A stretch of 64,000 nt of DNA from Adlercreutzia murintestinalis (GCF_943192905.1 NZ_CALPCC010000009.1:1-64000), one strand, 5' to 3'. Positions 44,722 to 54,101 are shown, counted from the stretch's first letter. The notes: generated from the sequence alone by a model not told the origin. A program made the numbers and translations.

Positions 44722-46461
44722 ATGGCAAACAGGTTCTTACAGATAAAGAAAAGCAAAAGAAGAGACCGTACCGGCTTCAAGTCGGTAAGAATGGCCGTGA
44801 TGGGGGATTGCGCTACCCAACATCTTGCTGAGGTTCTCGAAGGGGTTGGTGCTGAGCATTCGCTTGATATTGAGGTGTTCGACGCGGATTATGATCAAAT
44901 AGATGCTTTGGTGTTGGATAGAGCCTCAGAGTTGTATGCGTTCTCAGCTGACTGCATCCTTATCCAGAACTGCGTTGAGAAGCTCTACGATCGGTATCTT
45001 GAATACCCCAGTGAGAAGCGCGGGTTGTTTTGTGAAGAAGTTGTCGGGCTGATGCGCTCTCGTTGGAAAAGGATAGGCGATACATCACGCGCGATGATCA
45101 TCCAAACGAATTATCCGGAAATGGATGATCGGGTTTTCGGAGATTTTGCCAACGAAGTCCCCGGATCATTCATCAGCCAGCTGCGGCGCATCAACGTCGG
45201 GCTTATGGATGCTGCTGCAGCGTCCTCCAAAGTTAGGATATTGGATGTATGCCAGATCCAATCAACCATGGGAAGGGACTGTTTTTTTGACCCAAAGCTC
45301 TACTGCACATCGAAGATCCCGTGCTCGTTGGAGGCGCTGTGCTCAATAGGCGAGAGTGCCATCCGCACTGTCCGGGCTATGTTGGGAGAGATGAAGAAAT
45401 GCGTCATCGTCGATCTCGATAACACGATGTGGGGAGGTGTGATCGGGGATGATGGATTATCTGGGATAGAGATCGGCGATCTCGGTATCGGGGCTGCTTT
45501 CGTATCCCTGCAAAAATGGCTGAAAGAGCTGAAGGGGAGAGGCATCCTACTGGCAGTATGCAGCAAGAATGATCTGGAAACCGCTCAGGAACCTTTTGAA
45601 AAGCATGATGAGATGGTGCTGAAGCTCGATGATTTCGCTGCGTTCGTGGCGAACTGGGAAGACAAGGCCAGCAATATCAAAGCCATCCAGAAAGAGCTCA
45701 ACATCGGCATGGACAGCCTGGTATTCATCGACGATAACCCTTTCGAGCGCAATGCGGTACGGTCTCTCCTTCCGGATGTCGTTGTTCCTGAATTGCCGGA
45801 TGATCCAGCTTGCTATCTTCCTTATCTTCAATTTTGCGACCTTTTTACGGCAAATGCATACTCTATCGAGGATAAGAACAGGACCGAGCTCTATGCTGCA
45901 GAGCGATCAAGACGTATCGCAGAATCCCAGTATCAGAGTTACGAAGACTATCTAGAAGGTCTCTGCATGATCGCTGCAGTCGAGCCTTTTGATGAGATGA
46001 GTATTCCGCGCGTTGCTCAGCTGACCCAGCGCTCGAATCAATTCAATCTCCGCACCATCCGATATTCAGAAGCAGAGATCAGTGCGATAGCTGCTTCCGA
46101 TGATTATCTGACAGCAGCTTTCACGCTTTCCGACAGATTTGGCGATCATGGATTGATAGCGCTGGTTATCCTTGAGAAGAGGGGGCTAGATGAGCTTTTC
46201 ATCGATAGCTTGATCATGAGCTGTCGGGTTCTCAAGCGTGGCATGGAAGAATTCGTCATGAACAAGATCGTGGATTTGGCTCGGGAGCATGGTTTCGGAC
46301 GCCTTGTGGGCGAATACATCGAGACCAAGAAGAACAAAATGGTTGCAGAGCTTTACAATAATATGGGATTCACGCAGTCGGATGGTACCTATGAGCTTTT
46401 ACTTGCCGATTATGCGGAAAAGAGCACCTACATCCAGGAGGAAGAGAATGGCGACAGATGA
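44722..46461 (+). CDS. FkbH-like HAD-IIIC protein
   Basis: The 579-residue protein has the FkbH layout: an N-terminal SGNH-like domain (about 25-205), a HAD domain with VIVDLDNTMWGGVIGDDG (about 230), AVCSKNDLE and VFIDDNPFERNAV, and a C-terminal GNAT-like domain (about 400-560; QRSNQFNLRTIRYSEAE). FkbH proteins load a glyceryl or related unit on an acyl carrier protein in polyketide pathways. The next gene encodes such a carrier and overlaps its end, so it probably charges that ACP. Confidence 0.88.
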   Translation: MANRFLQIKKSKRRDRTGFKSVRMAVMGDCATQHLAEVLEGVGAEHSLDIEVFDADYDQIDALVLDRASELYAFSADCILIQNCVEKLYDRYLEYPSEKRGLFCEEVVGLMRSRWKRIGDTSRAMIIQTNYPEMDDRVFGDFANEVPGSFISQLRRINVGLMDAAAASSKVRILDVCQIQSTMGRDCFFDPKLYCTSKIPCSLEALCSIGESAIRTVRAMLGEMKKCVIVDLDNTMWGGVIGDDGLSGIEIGDLGIGAAFVSLQKWLKELKGRGILLAVCSKNDLETAQEPFEKHDEMVLKLDDFAAFVANWEDKASNIKAIQKELNIGMDSLVFIDDNPFERNAVRSLLPDVVVPELPDDPACYLPYLQFCDLFTANAYSIEDKNRTELYAAERSRRIAESQYQSYEDYLEGLCMIAAVEPFDEMSIPRVAQLTQRSNQFNLRTIRYSEAEISAIAASDDYLTAAFTLSDRFGDHGLIALVILEKRGLDELFIDSLIMSCRVLKRGMEEFVMNKIVDLAREHGFGRLVGEYIETKKNKMVAELYNNMGFTQSDGTYELLLADYAEKSTYIQEEENGDR

Positions 46462-46687
46462 GATATACGGGAAGCTGAATAAGATATTCCGCGACGTGTT
46501 CGATGACGATGAGATCGTACTGACTGCAGAGACCACCGCTGATGACATAGAGGATTGGGATAGCCTGGCGCAAATCACCTTGATAACAGTTATCGAAGAC
46601 GAGTTCGGTATCCGTTTTGCTGCTTCGGAGATCTCAAGCTTGCAGAATGTGGGCGAGATGGTTGAAGTGATAGCGAAGAAGCAGTGA
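46448..46687 (+). CDS. Acyl carrier protein
   Basis: The 79-residue acidic protein has the phosphopantetheine site DWDSLAQITLI (Ser about residue 38). The start ATG 46448 overlaps the FkbH-like gene by 14 bases, with GAGGAAGAG as RBS. It differs from housekeeping AcpP and is most likely the dedicated carrier for the FkbH-MaoC-SDR module. Confidence 0.9.
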   Translation: MATDEIYGKLNKIFRDVFDDDEIVLTAETTADDIEDWDSLAQITLITVIEDEFGIRFAASEISSLQNVGEMVEVIAKKQ

Positions 46688-46691
46688 GCCT

Positions 46692-47117
46692 ATGAGCGTG
46701 CAAGGCTATACCTTTGAAGATTTCTGTGTAGGGGAGAGCGCCTCTTTTTGTAAGCGGATCTCTCTTGAAATGGTTGAGGCATTCTGAGGATTGTCCGGGG
46801 ATACCAATATGCTGCATTGCGATCGATCTTACGCAATGGAGCGGGGGTATCAAGATAGGGTCGTTTACGGAATGTTGGTCGCCTCGCTTTATTCGACGCT
46901 GGTTGGCGTTTACCTCCCGGGAGAGCTATGTCTCTTGAACAAGGTGGATGTGAGTTTTCGCAAACCTGTATACCCTGGTGACGAATTGACTGTGAGCGGC
47001 GAGGTTGTTTCAGTGCATCAGGTGCTCCGTGTTGCAACCATTAAAGCGAAGATAGTCAATCAAGATAGCGTGAAAGTATCGAACGCCACCATCCAAGTTT
47101 CTGTGCGGGAGAATTGA
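46692..47117 (+). pseudogene. MaoC-like (R)-hydratase with in-frame TGA
   Basis: One frame of 141 codons runs from ATG 46692 through TGA at 46785-46787 (codon 32) to TGA 47115. Before it: GYTFEDFCVGESASFCKRIS. After it: GLSGDTNMLHCDRSYAMERG, VVYGMLVASLYSTLVGVYLPG and VSFRKPVYPGDELTVSGEV, a complete hot-dog-fold hydratase with the Asp/His active site in SGDTNMLH. The stop falls between the conserved Phe and LSGD. The frame is intact on both sides, so this is one substitution or a recoded stop. Intact, it would dehydrate hydroxyacyl-ACP. Translation restart at TTG 46791 would lack the first strand. Confidence 0.8.
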
Positions 47118-47122
47118 TCCAG

Positions 47123-47872
47123 ATGGCTGAAATGGCAGAATCAAAAAGGGTACACCTCATAACCGGCGCATCTTCGGCGATCGGTCAAGCTTTTATAGGC
47201 GCTCTCTGCTCCGCAGGAGAAGAGGCTGTTGTTATTGCTCAGTACAACCAAACGCCCGTGGAGGAGGTTCGGGATCGAACTGGCTTCAGGATTATTCCTA
47301 TAAAAGCCGATCTCGGCGATCCTGCGCAAGTTGAGTCCTTGATAAGCCGCATCGACGACATGGGTTATGCGCCTGACAAGATCATCCATCTTGCGGCTGA
47401 TAAGTTCGCATACCAGCGCTTTAAGCAGCTCGAATGGCAACGCGTAGAGCGAGCGATGTCTATTCAGGTTCATTCGGTTTTGCAGCTGATGCAGCATTAC
47501 CTTCCCATGATGGCTAAGCAGCATTATGGGCGTGTTGTTATCATGCTCAGCGCATACACGTTGGGGATGCCCCCGAAATTCATGAGCGACTATATTATCG
47601 TGAAAAATGCGCTTCTCGGATTGATGAAGGCTGCGGCTGCTGAATATGCGGGTAAGGGCGTGGCTGTGAATGGCATTTCTCCGAATATGATAGAGACCCC
47701 CTTCCTTTCGAATATCGACGAGCGTGTTATTGAGATGACGGCTGCAGAGTCGTCCTTGAAACGGAACATAACAACTTTAGAAGTTGCAAAAGCCATTCAA
47801 TTTCTTTTGTCTGATGAAGCAGAGTGCATGAATGGCGCCAATCTGAATCTTACTGGTGGCGATCGGGCATAA
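47123..47872 (+). CDS. Short-chain dehydrogenase/reductase (FabG-like)
   Basis: The 249-residue protein has the Rossmann motif ITGASSAIGQAF, IHLAAD (the NNAG equivalent), catalytic Ser in MLSAYTLG, Tyr and Lys in SDYIIVKNALL, and the C-terminal GANLNLTGGD as in 3-oxoacyl-ACP reductases. ATG 47123 is chosen over TTG 47114. It follows the MaoC-like gene; together with FkbH and ACP it suggests synthesis of a hydroxyacyl group. Confidence 0.88.
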   Translation: MAEMAESKRVHLITGASSAIGQAFIGALCSAGEEAVVIAQYNQTPVEEVRDRTGFRIIPIKADLGDPAQVESLISRIDDMGYAPDKIIHLAADKFAYQRFKQLEWQRVERAMSIQVHSVLQLMQHYLPMMAKQHYGRVVIMLSAYTLGMPPKFMSDYIIVKNALLGLMKAAAAEYAGKGVAVNGISPNMIETPFLSNIDERVIEMTAAESSLKRNITTLEVAKAIQFLLSDEAECMNGANLNLTGGDRA

Positions 47873-47910
47873 ATTGCATTAGGTGTAACCCTTGTTGTTT
47901 TTAAGAAGCC

Positions 47911-48066
47911 ATGATCCCATTCTTTGACAAGATGAAACATGCGATAGAAATGCTCGGCGGCAAGCGTGATGTGGCGATCATGGTCGTCGCATCCATTATC
48001 TTCTCGATGTGCGTCATATTGCCTCATTGGGCCGATAGGGTTTTTCTAAGAAAGAGTGCGTGGTAA
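47911..48066 (+). CDS. Small one-helix membrane protein, possibly a detached N-terminus
   Basis: The 51-residue product has one membrane helix (VAIMVVASIIFSMCVILP) and a basic N-terminus. Its stop overlaps the GTG start of the DUF6020-like gene by 7 bases. It may be a real small gene or the first helix of the following protein separated by a one-base shift near 48055-48060. Confidence 0.45.
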   Translation: MIPFFDKMKHAIEMLGGKRDVAIMVVASIIFSMCVILPHWADRVFLRKSAW

Positions 48067-49616
48067 TTGCTCTTGCCTTAGCAGTTCTGGTCTTTATCGC
48101 GCTTGTGGCTGCCAGACAGCTGATGGGTCGGCTTGCTGCCTCGCATCGTGGAAATGAGGAGCGGATCAGGATCGCTTTTCCTCGGACTGCGCGCTTTTTC
48201 TTTGTATGTTTTGCGTTGCTCGAGGTCGTTCTGCTTATCGTTGTTCTGTCGAACTATCCGGGATTTGTCTCTTTCGATTCTTTCGATAGCATACGGCAAG
48301 TGCTCGGAACGGCGGAAAGGACGTCGGCGCGTCACTACGATGGGCTTATGAACTATCATCCCATCTTTTTCACGTTTCTCGTCGGCGTTGCCTTTTCGCT
48401 TGCGACGCCCTTCGGAGATATAGCTGTATCGGTGTTCGTATTCTCTCTGATACAGATCACGGCAACCGCTTCAGTGCTTGCATGGGCGCTTACCTGGCTG
48501 GACAAAAGAGGCGTTGGGAAGCCGTACCTGCTGGTTGCTACGGCATTTCTTCTTTTCAGTCCCGTGGTGATGATCCATGCTATCACGATGTGGAAAGACG
48601 TGGTATTCAGCCTCGTTATGCTCGTGTATATCCTCAAGCTCTTTGATTTCGCTTGCCAGGATACGTTGTCTAGGAAGGATATGGTTCTCTTTGTCGCGCT
48701 TTCCCTCGGACTCATAGTGCTTCGGAATAATGGGATCTATATCGTTTTGGCCACGCTGGTCTTTATGTTTATAGGTCTTGATAAGGTCAGAAAACTTCTT
48801 GCATGCGTCGCGTGTGCATTGATTGCTTTCGTGCTTGTTGTCAATGGACCAGTTTTCTCGCTTCTGCAGATACAGAACGTCAATTTCTCGGAATCTTTGA
48901 GCATTCCGCTTCAACAGGTGGCGGCGGTTTTGCATCATGGAGGAAAGATAGACGAAGATCAGAAAGACTTCCTTGACAAAATACGTCCTGTGGAAGAGAT
49001 GGCATCGAGCTATCGTCCCGAATGCCCGGATCCGATCAAATATGTCGAGGATTTCGATGAGTCGTTCTTGGCCGATCATAAACTGGAGTTCTTGATGGTG
49101 TGGGCTCAGCTGATGCCCGAGAACCTGGGCATCTATACAAGAGCCTGGATCAAGGAAACGGAGGGTTATTGGCATCCCGGGTATCTATCTATGATAGGGA
49201 CTCCAAAAGGTGTAGTGGCTACGGAACGACATGTTTTTAAGGGATTAGGGGAGCAGGATTTTGATTTTTCGGATCCCGTTGATCTGATCGGGCTCGACCT
49301 CAACATTTTCAGCATCACGAATACCCTCGCAAAGGATTTCCCTGGCTTATTCAGCATGGGAACCATCGTCTGGGTCGTCATCTTCGGTTTTGTGTTCTCT
49401 TTGCTTGGTAGAGAAGTCAGAGGCGTCCTGCGCTTCTTGAGCTTCGTTCCCCTTCTTGCGCTGCTGTTCACGCTGCTGATCGCGGTGCCCATATCATGGT
49501 TCTTCAGATATATCTTGGCATTCTATCTGGTCATTCCGTTCCTGCCTGTTCTGTCGGGTATTGCGGGCTGCTGCAGAGTGTATGATGGGGTTCTCGGCGA
49601 GCGGTCTACCGTGTAA
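48060..49616 (+). CDS. DUF6020-like polytopic membrane protein (GT-C type)
   Basis: The 518-residue protein has about 11 membrane helices and a large extracytoplasmic loop (about 285-395). Signature-like parts are SNYPGFVSFDSFDSIRQVLG, NYHPIFFTFLVGV, ITMWKDVVFSLVML and LRNNGIYIVLATL, as in DUF6020 proteins of actinobacteria and firmicutes, thought to be GT-C glycosyltransferases using lipid-linked sugars. GTG start 48060 lacks a clear RBS, which supports a lost N-terminus (see 47911). It converges with the next gene. Confidence 0.75.
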   Translation: MVIALALAVLVFIALVAARQLMGRLAASHRGNEERIRIAFPRTARFFFVCFALLEVVLLIVVLSNYPGFVSFDSFDSIRQVLGTAERTSARHYDGLMNYHPIFFTFLVGVAFSLATPFGDIAVSVFVFSLIQITATASVLAWALTWLDKRGVGKPYLLVATAFLLFSPVVMIHAITMWKDVVFSLVMLVYILKLFDFACQDTLSRKDMVLFVALSLGLIVLRNNGIYIVLATLVFMFIGLDKVRKLLACVACALIAFVLVVNGPVFSLLQIQNVNFSESLSIPLQQVAAVLHHGGKIDEDQKDFLDKIRPVEEMASSYRPECPDPIKYVEDFDESFLADHKLEFLMVWAQLMPENLGIYTRAWIKETEGYWHPGYLSMIGTPKGVVATERHVFKGLGEQDFDFSDPVDLIGLDLNIFSITNTLAKDFPGLFSMGTIVWVVIFGFVFSLLGREVRGVLRFLSFVPLLALLFTLLIAVPISWFFRYILAFYLVIPFLPVLSGIAGCCRVYDGVLGERSTV

Positions 49617-49630
49617 CGGAGTCTTAGGGA

Positions 49631-50443
49631 TCAGTGCGGGTTGTATGAGCCTGATATGGCTCGGAAGAGCACTTTGAGCAAATCGAGATTCCCCTTCATC
49701 CCTTTGATCTTTGTCGGGGTGTCTCCTGCGGAGGGATACGCTCTCTCAACGGGCACTTCGCATGCTTTGTATCCGATCTGGGTTGCGCGGATAGCCAGGT
49801 AAGCAAGCAATTCATAGCCATCGAATACGTCACGTAGCGGCTGTACGCGAGCGTCGCTGAGATATGAGGCGCTGTAGGCGCGAAAGCCGTTCGTCGTATC
49901 GGTGAATCGATGATGAGCCACAAGGGAAGTAAGGGGAGCGTGGATGGCTCTCACGGCGATAAGCCGTGAAAGGGGAGTATTGATGGCACGGCCATCACGA
50001 ACGAAGCGGCTTCCTTGTACGAATCCGTAGCCTTGTTGAAGCGCATCGATAAAAAGAGGAACGCACTCGACGGAGTCTTTATTATTTCCATCGACCGTGA
50101 TGATGCCGTCGTATCCGCGCTGTTGGGCAAAGAAGACACCCATTTGCAATTGCGCTCCTTGTTTCCCCGCACTTCTTTTTACAAGGAGCGTATTAACGCC
50201 CATGCGTTGAAGGAAATCGACTTCGATGCTGCCATTGTCTGAACCACCGTCGCAGATTATGATATCGCAGAGATCCTCGATTGCATGAAGGTGGGCGCAT
50301 AACAATTCTCTCTGGATACGATCTCCTTCATTTATCACGGGAATCAAGAGGCAGTAGCTTGATCGCTTTGGTTGTATTTTATCTCCTCGAATGCTGGAAC
50401 TCCGGGTACTCCGCTGCGGATCATGAGAACACCTCGGCGACAT
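49631..50443 (-). CDS. Family 2 glycosyltransferase (polyprenyl-phosphate type)
   Basis: The 270-residue GT-A protein shows SYCLLIPVINEGDRIQRELL, DIIICDGGSDNGS, the DGNNKDSVE metal site (Asp-Gly-Asn instead of Asp-X-Asp) and TTNGFRAYSASYLSD, typical of DPM1/GtrB catalytic domains without membrane helices. ATG 50443 overlaps the isomerase gene by 23 bases. A GAGGAG lies inside the frame before an ATA about 25 codons in, so a shorter product is possible. It may charge undecaprenyl phosphate for the neighbouring GtrII-like enzyme. Confidence 0.82.
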   Translation of the reverse strand: MSPRCSHDPQRSTRSSSIRGDKIQPKRSSYCLLIPVINEGDRIQRELLCAHLHAIEDLCDIIICDGGSDNGSIEVDFLQRMGVNTLLVKRSAGKQGAQLQMGVFFAQQRGYDGIITVDGNNKDSVECVPLFIDALQQGYGFVQGSRFVRDGRAINTPLSRLIAVRAIHAPLTSLVAHHRFTDTTNGFRAYSASYLSDARVQPLRDVFDGYELLAYLAIRATQIGYKACEVPVERAYPSAGDTPTKIKGMKGNLDLLKVLFRAISGSYNPH

Positions 50444-51221
50444 ATTCGAGGCATTTGTTCAGGATGCGACGGTCGGCCGATGCCATTTCCAGCGAGATAT
50501 ATCCCTGGTAATCCTGGTCTTCGAGAAGTTCCTTGAGTTGGTAGTGGATGTCTCGTGCTTGAATGGGGGCAAGATGCGGTTCGCTGATATGCACGTGGCT
50601 TACGAAGGGGATGATGGGGATGAGGGAGTCAAGGGGCTCATCGTTTGCAAGGATGGTTCCTAGATCGAGGTTTATGGAAAAGGCCGCTGCAATGTATGAG
50701 GGGAGGGAGCTTAGAAATCTGTAGGCATCAGTAGTCGTATTCAGGAAATTTGTTTGGTAGATAGCCGGGTTCGGCTCGATGGCGATCCGGGCTCGGTGCT
50801 CTTCTGCAATGCCAGCCAAAGCATTAAAGAAACTGTAGGCATCTTCAATGGTTTTTGTGGGCGGAAGGGATCGATTCTTTGGGCAGCCGAAGACAAGATT
50901 CGGGCATCCTATGGCATCAGCGTAATGAAGAGCCTGTTCTGTCAGTTCAAGCAGGATCGCGGCTTCGTCTGGAATGAAGATATTCTCGGACCGGCCATAC
51001 CAGATGCTTTGCATGCTGCATATTTTAAGTCCGTATTCGTTTTCTAGATGCTGTTTGAAATCAAGAGAGACATCAATATTCTCGTAGGGCCTTTCCGGGC
51101 ATAATCTGGTGGGAGCGATCTCAAGGCCGCGATAGCCTAGAGAAGCTATCGAGCGCAATACGATAGGATCATCGTCGGCGTTCTATGCAATATTCGAAAC
51201 AGATAATAGGAAGGAAGTCAT
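50421..51221 (-). pseudogene. TIM-barrel sugar phosphate isomerase/epimerase with in-frame TAG
   Basis: From ATG 51221 the frame reads MTSFLLSVSNIA, then TAG (51185 down to 51183, codon 13), then NADDDPIVLRSIASLGYRG and LEIAPTRLCPERPYENID. The family usually has Trp here (SNIAW), and TAG differs from TGG by one base. The rest, 245 residues from ATG 51158, is intact: NLVFGCPKNRSLPP, RIAIEPNPAIYQTNFLNTT, FSINLDLGTILAND, HVHISEPHLAPI and GYISLEMAS carry the metal-binding Glu/Asp/His/Glu set. Restart at 51158 would lose the first beta strand. Confidence 0.78.
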
Positions 51222-51242
51222 ATATAGTGGGGCACCCTGTTC

Positions 51243-52892
51243 TTAATCCAGTTTTACTACGACGCATTTTCCGATCATTTGGCAACTATTCTTTGCGGGA
51301 AAGCTGTCCATGCGCTGGACATCCTCTAGAGAAGCATACCATGCGATCGTATTCTCATCCGCAACTTCGATATTACAGCCGATGATGTTATCAATGTAGG
51401 ATTGGAGCGTCTGAGGATATGTGACAGACATATTTGAACCCAAGCCGATTTCCCGTGCGTTTTTTGGTCCCTTCCAAATAGGTGGATAGGAAAAATCGGG
51501 AAAGAGGAAAGAGCGATCCACCGTCAAATACTCTGAGCCTGCAAACCAACCTACGAAAACGACCTTTGTTTCTCCTGGAATATAACCATCCACCTGCTCA
51601 ACTCTATCTAAGATTCGCGTCATGGTAGAAAGGGTGGACTGCGCTTCCAAATCTTTTTTGAGGTAGATGTCGTTGGAATAGATGATGTTGCTTATACAAA
51701 GAATACCTATTGCGACTGGGACCCCGGCTTTTACGGCGAGAGACAGGACTTTATTTGGAATCCTCGGCGTGCGAGAAATGGATGGAGTGGGAAAGGGATG
51801 ATTTAGATTCAGATCGAGGACCACGAAAAAAAGAAGATAGAGAAAAGAAAAGGAATAGAACATCAGTCCATGAACGATGCCCTTTGCTAGGATAAATGTA
51901 CAGTCTATGGCGAGCGGGAAAAGGAAGATTAAAAAAATAGCCATGGCGATACGTGGTAAAACGGCTCTGTTTTTTGTCAGGATGCGGCCTATACCTATAA
52001 GGGTGAATACGCTGATGATGATATTGATGAGGCCGGAGACAGCAACGTATCTGGTTTCAGGGAAGGTGAGAAGCTGAAAAGGAAGCGTATAGGCTCCCAA
52101 TAAGAGATTCTTTTTCGAAATCCGTGCAAAATCTCCGATTCCCTCGATTCCATTCGTGTCTTGAGAGAGTGATATGTTCGCTATGGAAACAGCAACCCAA
52201 GTACCGATCACATAGAGGATTGCTGCTAGGACAAGCACAATGAGAGCGCCACAAACATGCTTCCAAATTGCCTTCAAGGGTACGCCACATAAGCATTCAC
52301 GGATAAGAAAGATCAGCAATACAGCAAGAAAGGTTTGTATGTAGCTTTGATACAGGGCTAAGGAGAAAAAAAGAAACACGCTACCGAGGAGGTAATTCCT
52401 TAAACCCTTTTTCGACCAAAGCCATCCAGCTAACACGCTTGTCAACATTGCAAGCATGTAAATATCGAACCAATTGATATAGGTCGCATTCAATAATGCA
52501 AGGGTGGTATTAGCGGACAGGACGCCACTTATGAGAACAATGTAAATTGGCTTGCCGAGTTCGAACATTTTTCCCAAAACGAAGACAGCGGCTGCCACGA
52601 ATATCGAGCCAAGAATTCCGATAAGAAAGGGAGCTGCTGCATCGCCGCGAATAAAGAGATAAAGCGGTTGCAAAAATCTACCGAGGCTGATTTCTTGTAA
52701 TACATCAAGGCTTTGATTGAGAAGAAGAGAATCGTGCGAAACCAGCAGCCCGTTCATCCAGCGGTAAAGATGTGCGGCGAACATCCAAATAAAAGTGGAA
52801 ACGAATGCCCACGATCCGGCGCTTCCTGCAGAGTTGAAAGGCCGCATAAAAACTGCAGTGAAATTAACGTCTTTGAACGAAGCCGATGGCAT
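51243..52892 (-). CDS. GtrII-type membrane glucosyltransferase
   Basis: The 549-residue protein has about 11 membrane helices. LNQSLDVLQEISLGRFLQPL and NATYINWFDIYMLAML match the GtrII (glucosyltransferase domain) family, which puts side-branch sugars on glycans outside the membrane using undecaprenyl-phosphate sugar. The C-terminal 120 residues form a soluble domain. AT-richer than its right-hand neighbour. GGAGGA lies 12 bases before ATG 52892. It is paired with the GT2 gene at 49631. Confidence 0.82.
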   Translation of the reverse strand: MPSASFKDVNFTAVFMRPFNSAGSAGSWAFVSTFIWMFAAHLYRWMNGLLVSHDSLLLNQSLDVLQEISLGRFLQPLYLFIRGDAAAPFLIGILGSIFVAAAVFVLGKMFELGKPIYIVLISGVLSANTTLALLNATYINWFDIYMLAMLTSVLAGWLWSKKGLRNYLLGSVFLFFSLALYQSYIQTFLAVLLIFLIRECLCGVPLKAIWKHVCGALIVLVLAAILYVIGTWVAVSIANISLSQDTNGIEGIGDFARISKKNLLLGAYTLPFQLLTFPETRYVAVSGLINIIISVFTLIGIGRILTKNRAVLPRIAMAIFLIFLFPLAIDCTFILAKGIVHGLMFYSFSFLYLLFFVVLDLNLNHPFPTPSISRTPRIPNKVLSLAVKAGVPVAIGILCISNIIYSNDIYLKKDLEAQSTLSTMTRILDRVEQVDGYIPGETKVVFVGWFAGSEYLTVDRSFLFPDFSYPPIWKGPKNAREIGLGSNMSVTYPQTLQSYIDNIIGCNIEVADENTIAWYASLEDVQRMDSFPAKNSCQMIGKCVVVKLD

Positions 52893-52973
52893 GCCCTTTT
52901 AATTCCTCCGCCCAATTCAAGTAGAATATATCAGAAGTATAAGCGATGTCTTCTTTGCGAAAACGGATAAGAT

Positions 52974-54101
52974 GTGCGAAGTTTCGACAGGATTATATTA
53001 GGAGCCGGCCTCTACGGCTTATACGCTGCGGTGCAGAGCGCTCAGCAAGGTTGCTCTGTGCTGGTGCTGGAATGCGATGAGGCGCCGTTCACGCGGGCGA
53101 CCTATGTGAACCAAGCCCGTGTGCATCAGGGCTACCATTACCCCCGTTCGCTGTATACAGCCACGAGATCGGCGGGCTATTTCAGGCGTTTCAGCGAGGA
53201 CTATGGATTCTGCATCAACGATTCCTTTGAGCAAATCTATGCCACGTCCTCTGCCATGTCTTGGTCGGACGCACAGCAGTTCCAGGATTTCTGCCGAGCC
53301 GCGGACATCCCCTGTGAAGAAGTGGACTCGGACAGGTTTTTCAAAACGGGCATGTGCGACGGGGCGTTCAAGACCCAGGAATACACCTATGATGCGATGC
53401 TGCTGAAAGACCATTTCCTCGAAGAGCTTAAAGGGATGTCTGGGATTGACGTGAGGTACGATTCAAGGACGCGGGCTATTCGGAAGGATGGCGACAGGTT
53501 CGTCATCGAGTTAGAGAGCAGGGAAGTGGTTGAAACGGGCTTCCTTATCAACACCACCTATGCCTCGGTCAATCAGGTGCTCGACCTGCTTGGGCTCGAC
53601 CTGTTCAAGATCAAGTATGAGCTCTGCGAGATAACCCTCTGCGAGCCCAGCGATGAGCTGCGGGGGTATGGGCTGACGGTCATGGACGGCCCTTTCTTCT
53701 CCATCATGCCCTTCGGGAAGACGGGTCTCCATTCTTTGACGTCGGTCTCGTTCACGCCCCATGAGGCCTCCTATGCGGCATTACCCACATTCCGCTGCCA
53801 AGATGAGGTGGGTACCTACTGTTCTCCCCACCATTTGGGGAATTGCGATGCTTGCCCAGCGCGACCGACCAGCGCATTCCCGTTCATGGCCAATCTGGCC
53901 CGGAAATACCTGCTTGATCGCTATGGGTTCACCTACAAGGGATCTTTGTATTCGATGAAGCCGATCCTGAAGAGCTCGGAGATCGATGATTCCCGCCCCA
54001 CGGTGATACGAGTGCATTCGGAGGACCCCACGCTGGTCTCGGTCCTCTCGGGAAAGATCAATACGATCTACGACATGGATGAGGTGTTGGGTTGTGACTG
54101 A
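52974..54101 (+). CDS. FAD-dependent oxidoreductase (DAO-like)
   Basis: The 375-residue protein starts with the FAD site RIILGAGLYGLYAAVQSAQ and VLVLECDEAPFTRATYVNQA. A substrate-domain YHYPRSLYTATRS and a C-terminal cysteine pair in NCDACPARPTSAFP are notable. It resembles amino-acid-oxidase-fold proteins found in polysaccharide loci. GTG 52974 is used; TAGAAT (52922-52927) is a possible -10 in the divergent region with GtrII. GC is visibly higher from here to about 56.7 kb. Substrate unknown. Confidence 0.8.
   Translation: MRSFDRIILGAGLYGLYAAVQSAQQGCSVLVLECDEAPFTRATYVNQARVHQGYHYPRSLYTATRSAGYFRRFSEDYGFCINDSFEQIYATSSAMSWSDAQQFQDFCRAADIPCEEVDSDRFFKTGMCDGAFKTQEYTYDAMLLKDHFLEELKGMSGIDVRYDSRTRAIRKDGDRFVIELESREVVETGFLINTTYASVNQVLDLLGLDLFKIKYELCEITLCEPSDELRGYGLTVMDGPFFSIMPFGKTGLHSLTSVSFTPHEASYAALPTFRCQDEVGTYCSPHHLGNCDACPARPTSAFPFMANLARKYLLDRYGFTYKGSLYSMKPILKSSEIDDSRPTVIRVHSEDPTLVSVLSGKINTIYDMDEVLGCD

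Noticed and set aside
46785-46850. Selenocysteine at the MaoC TGA
   Set aside because: I looked for a bacterial SECIS-like hairpin just after TGA. Only a weak ATTG/CAAT pairing is present, and hot-dog hydratases use Asp/His, not selenium chemistry.
50350-50400. ATA start behind GAGGAG for the GT2 gene at 49631
   Set aside because: Outside infC an ATA start is very rare; the overlapping ATG 50443 allows coupled translation. It is kept only as a note in the feature.
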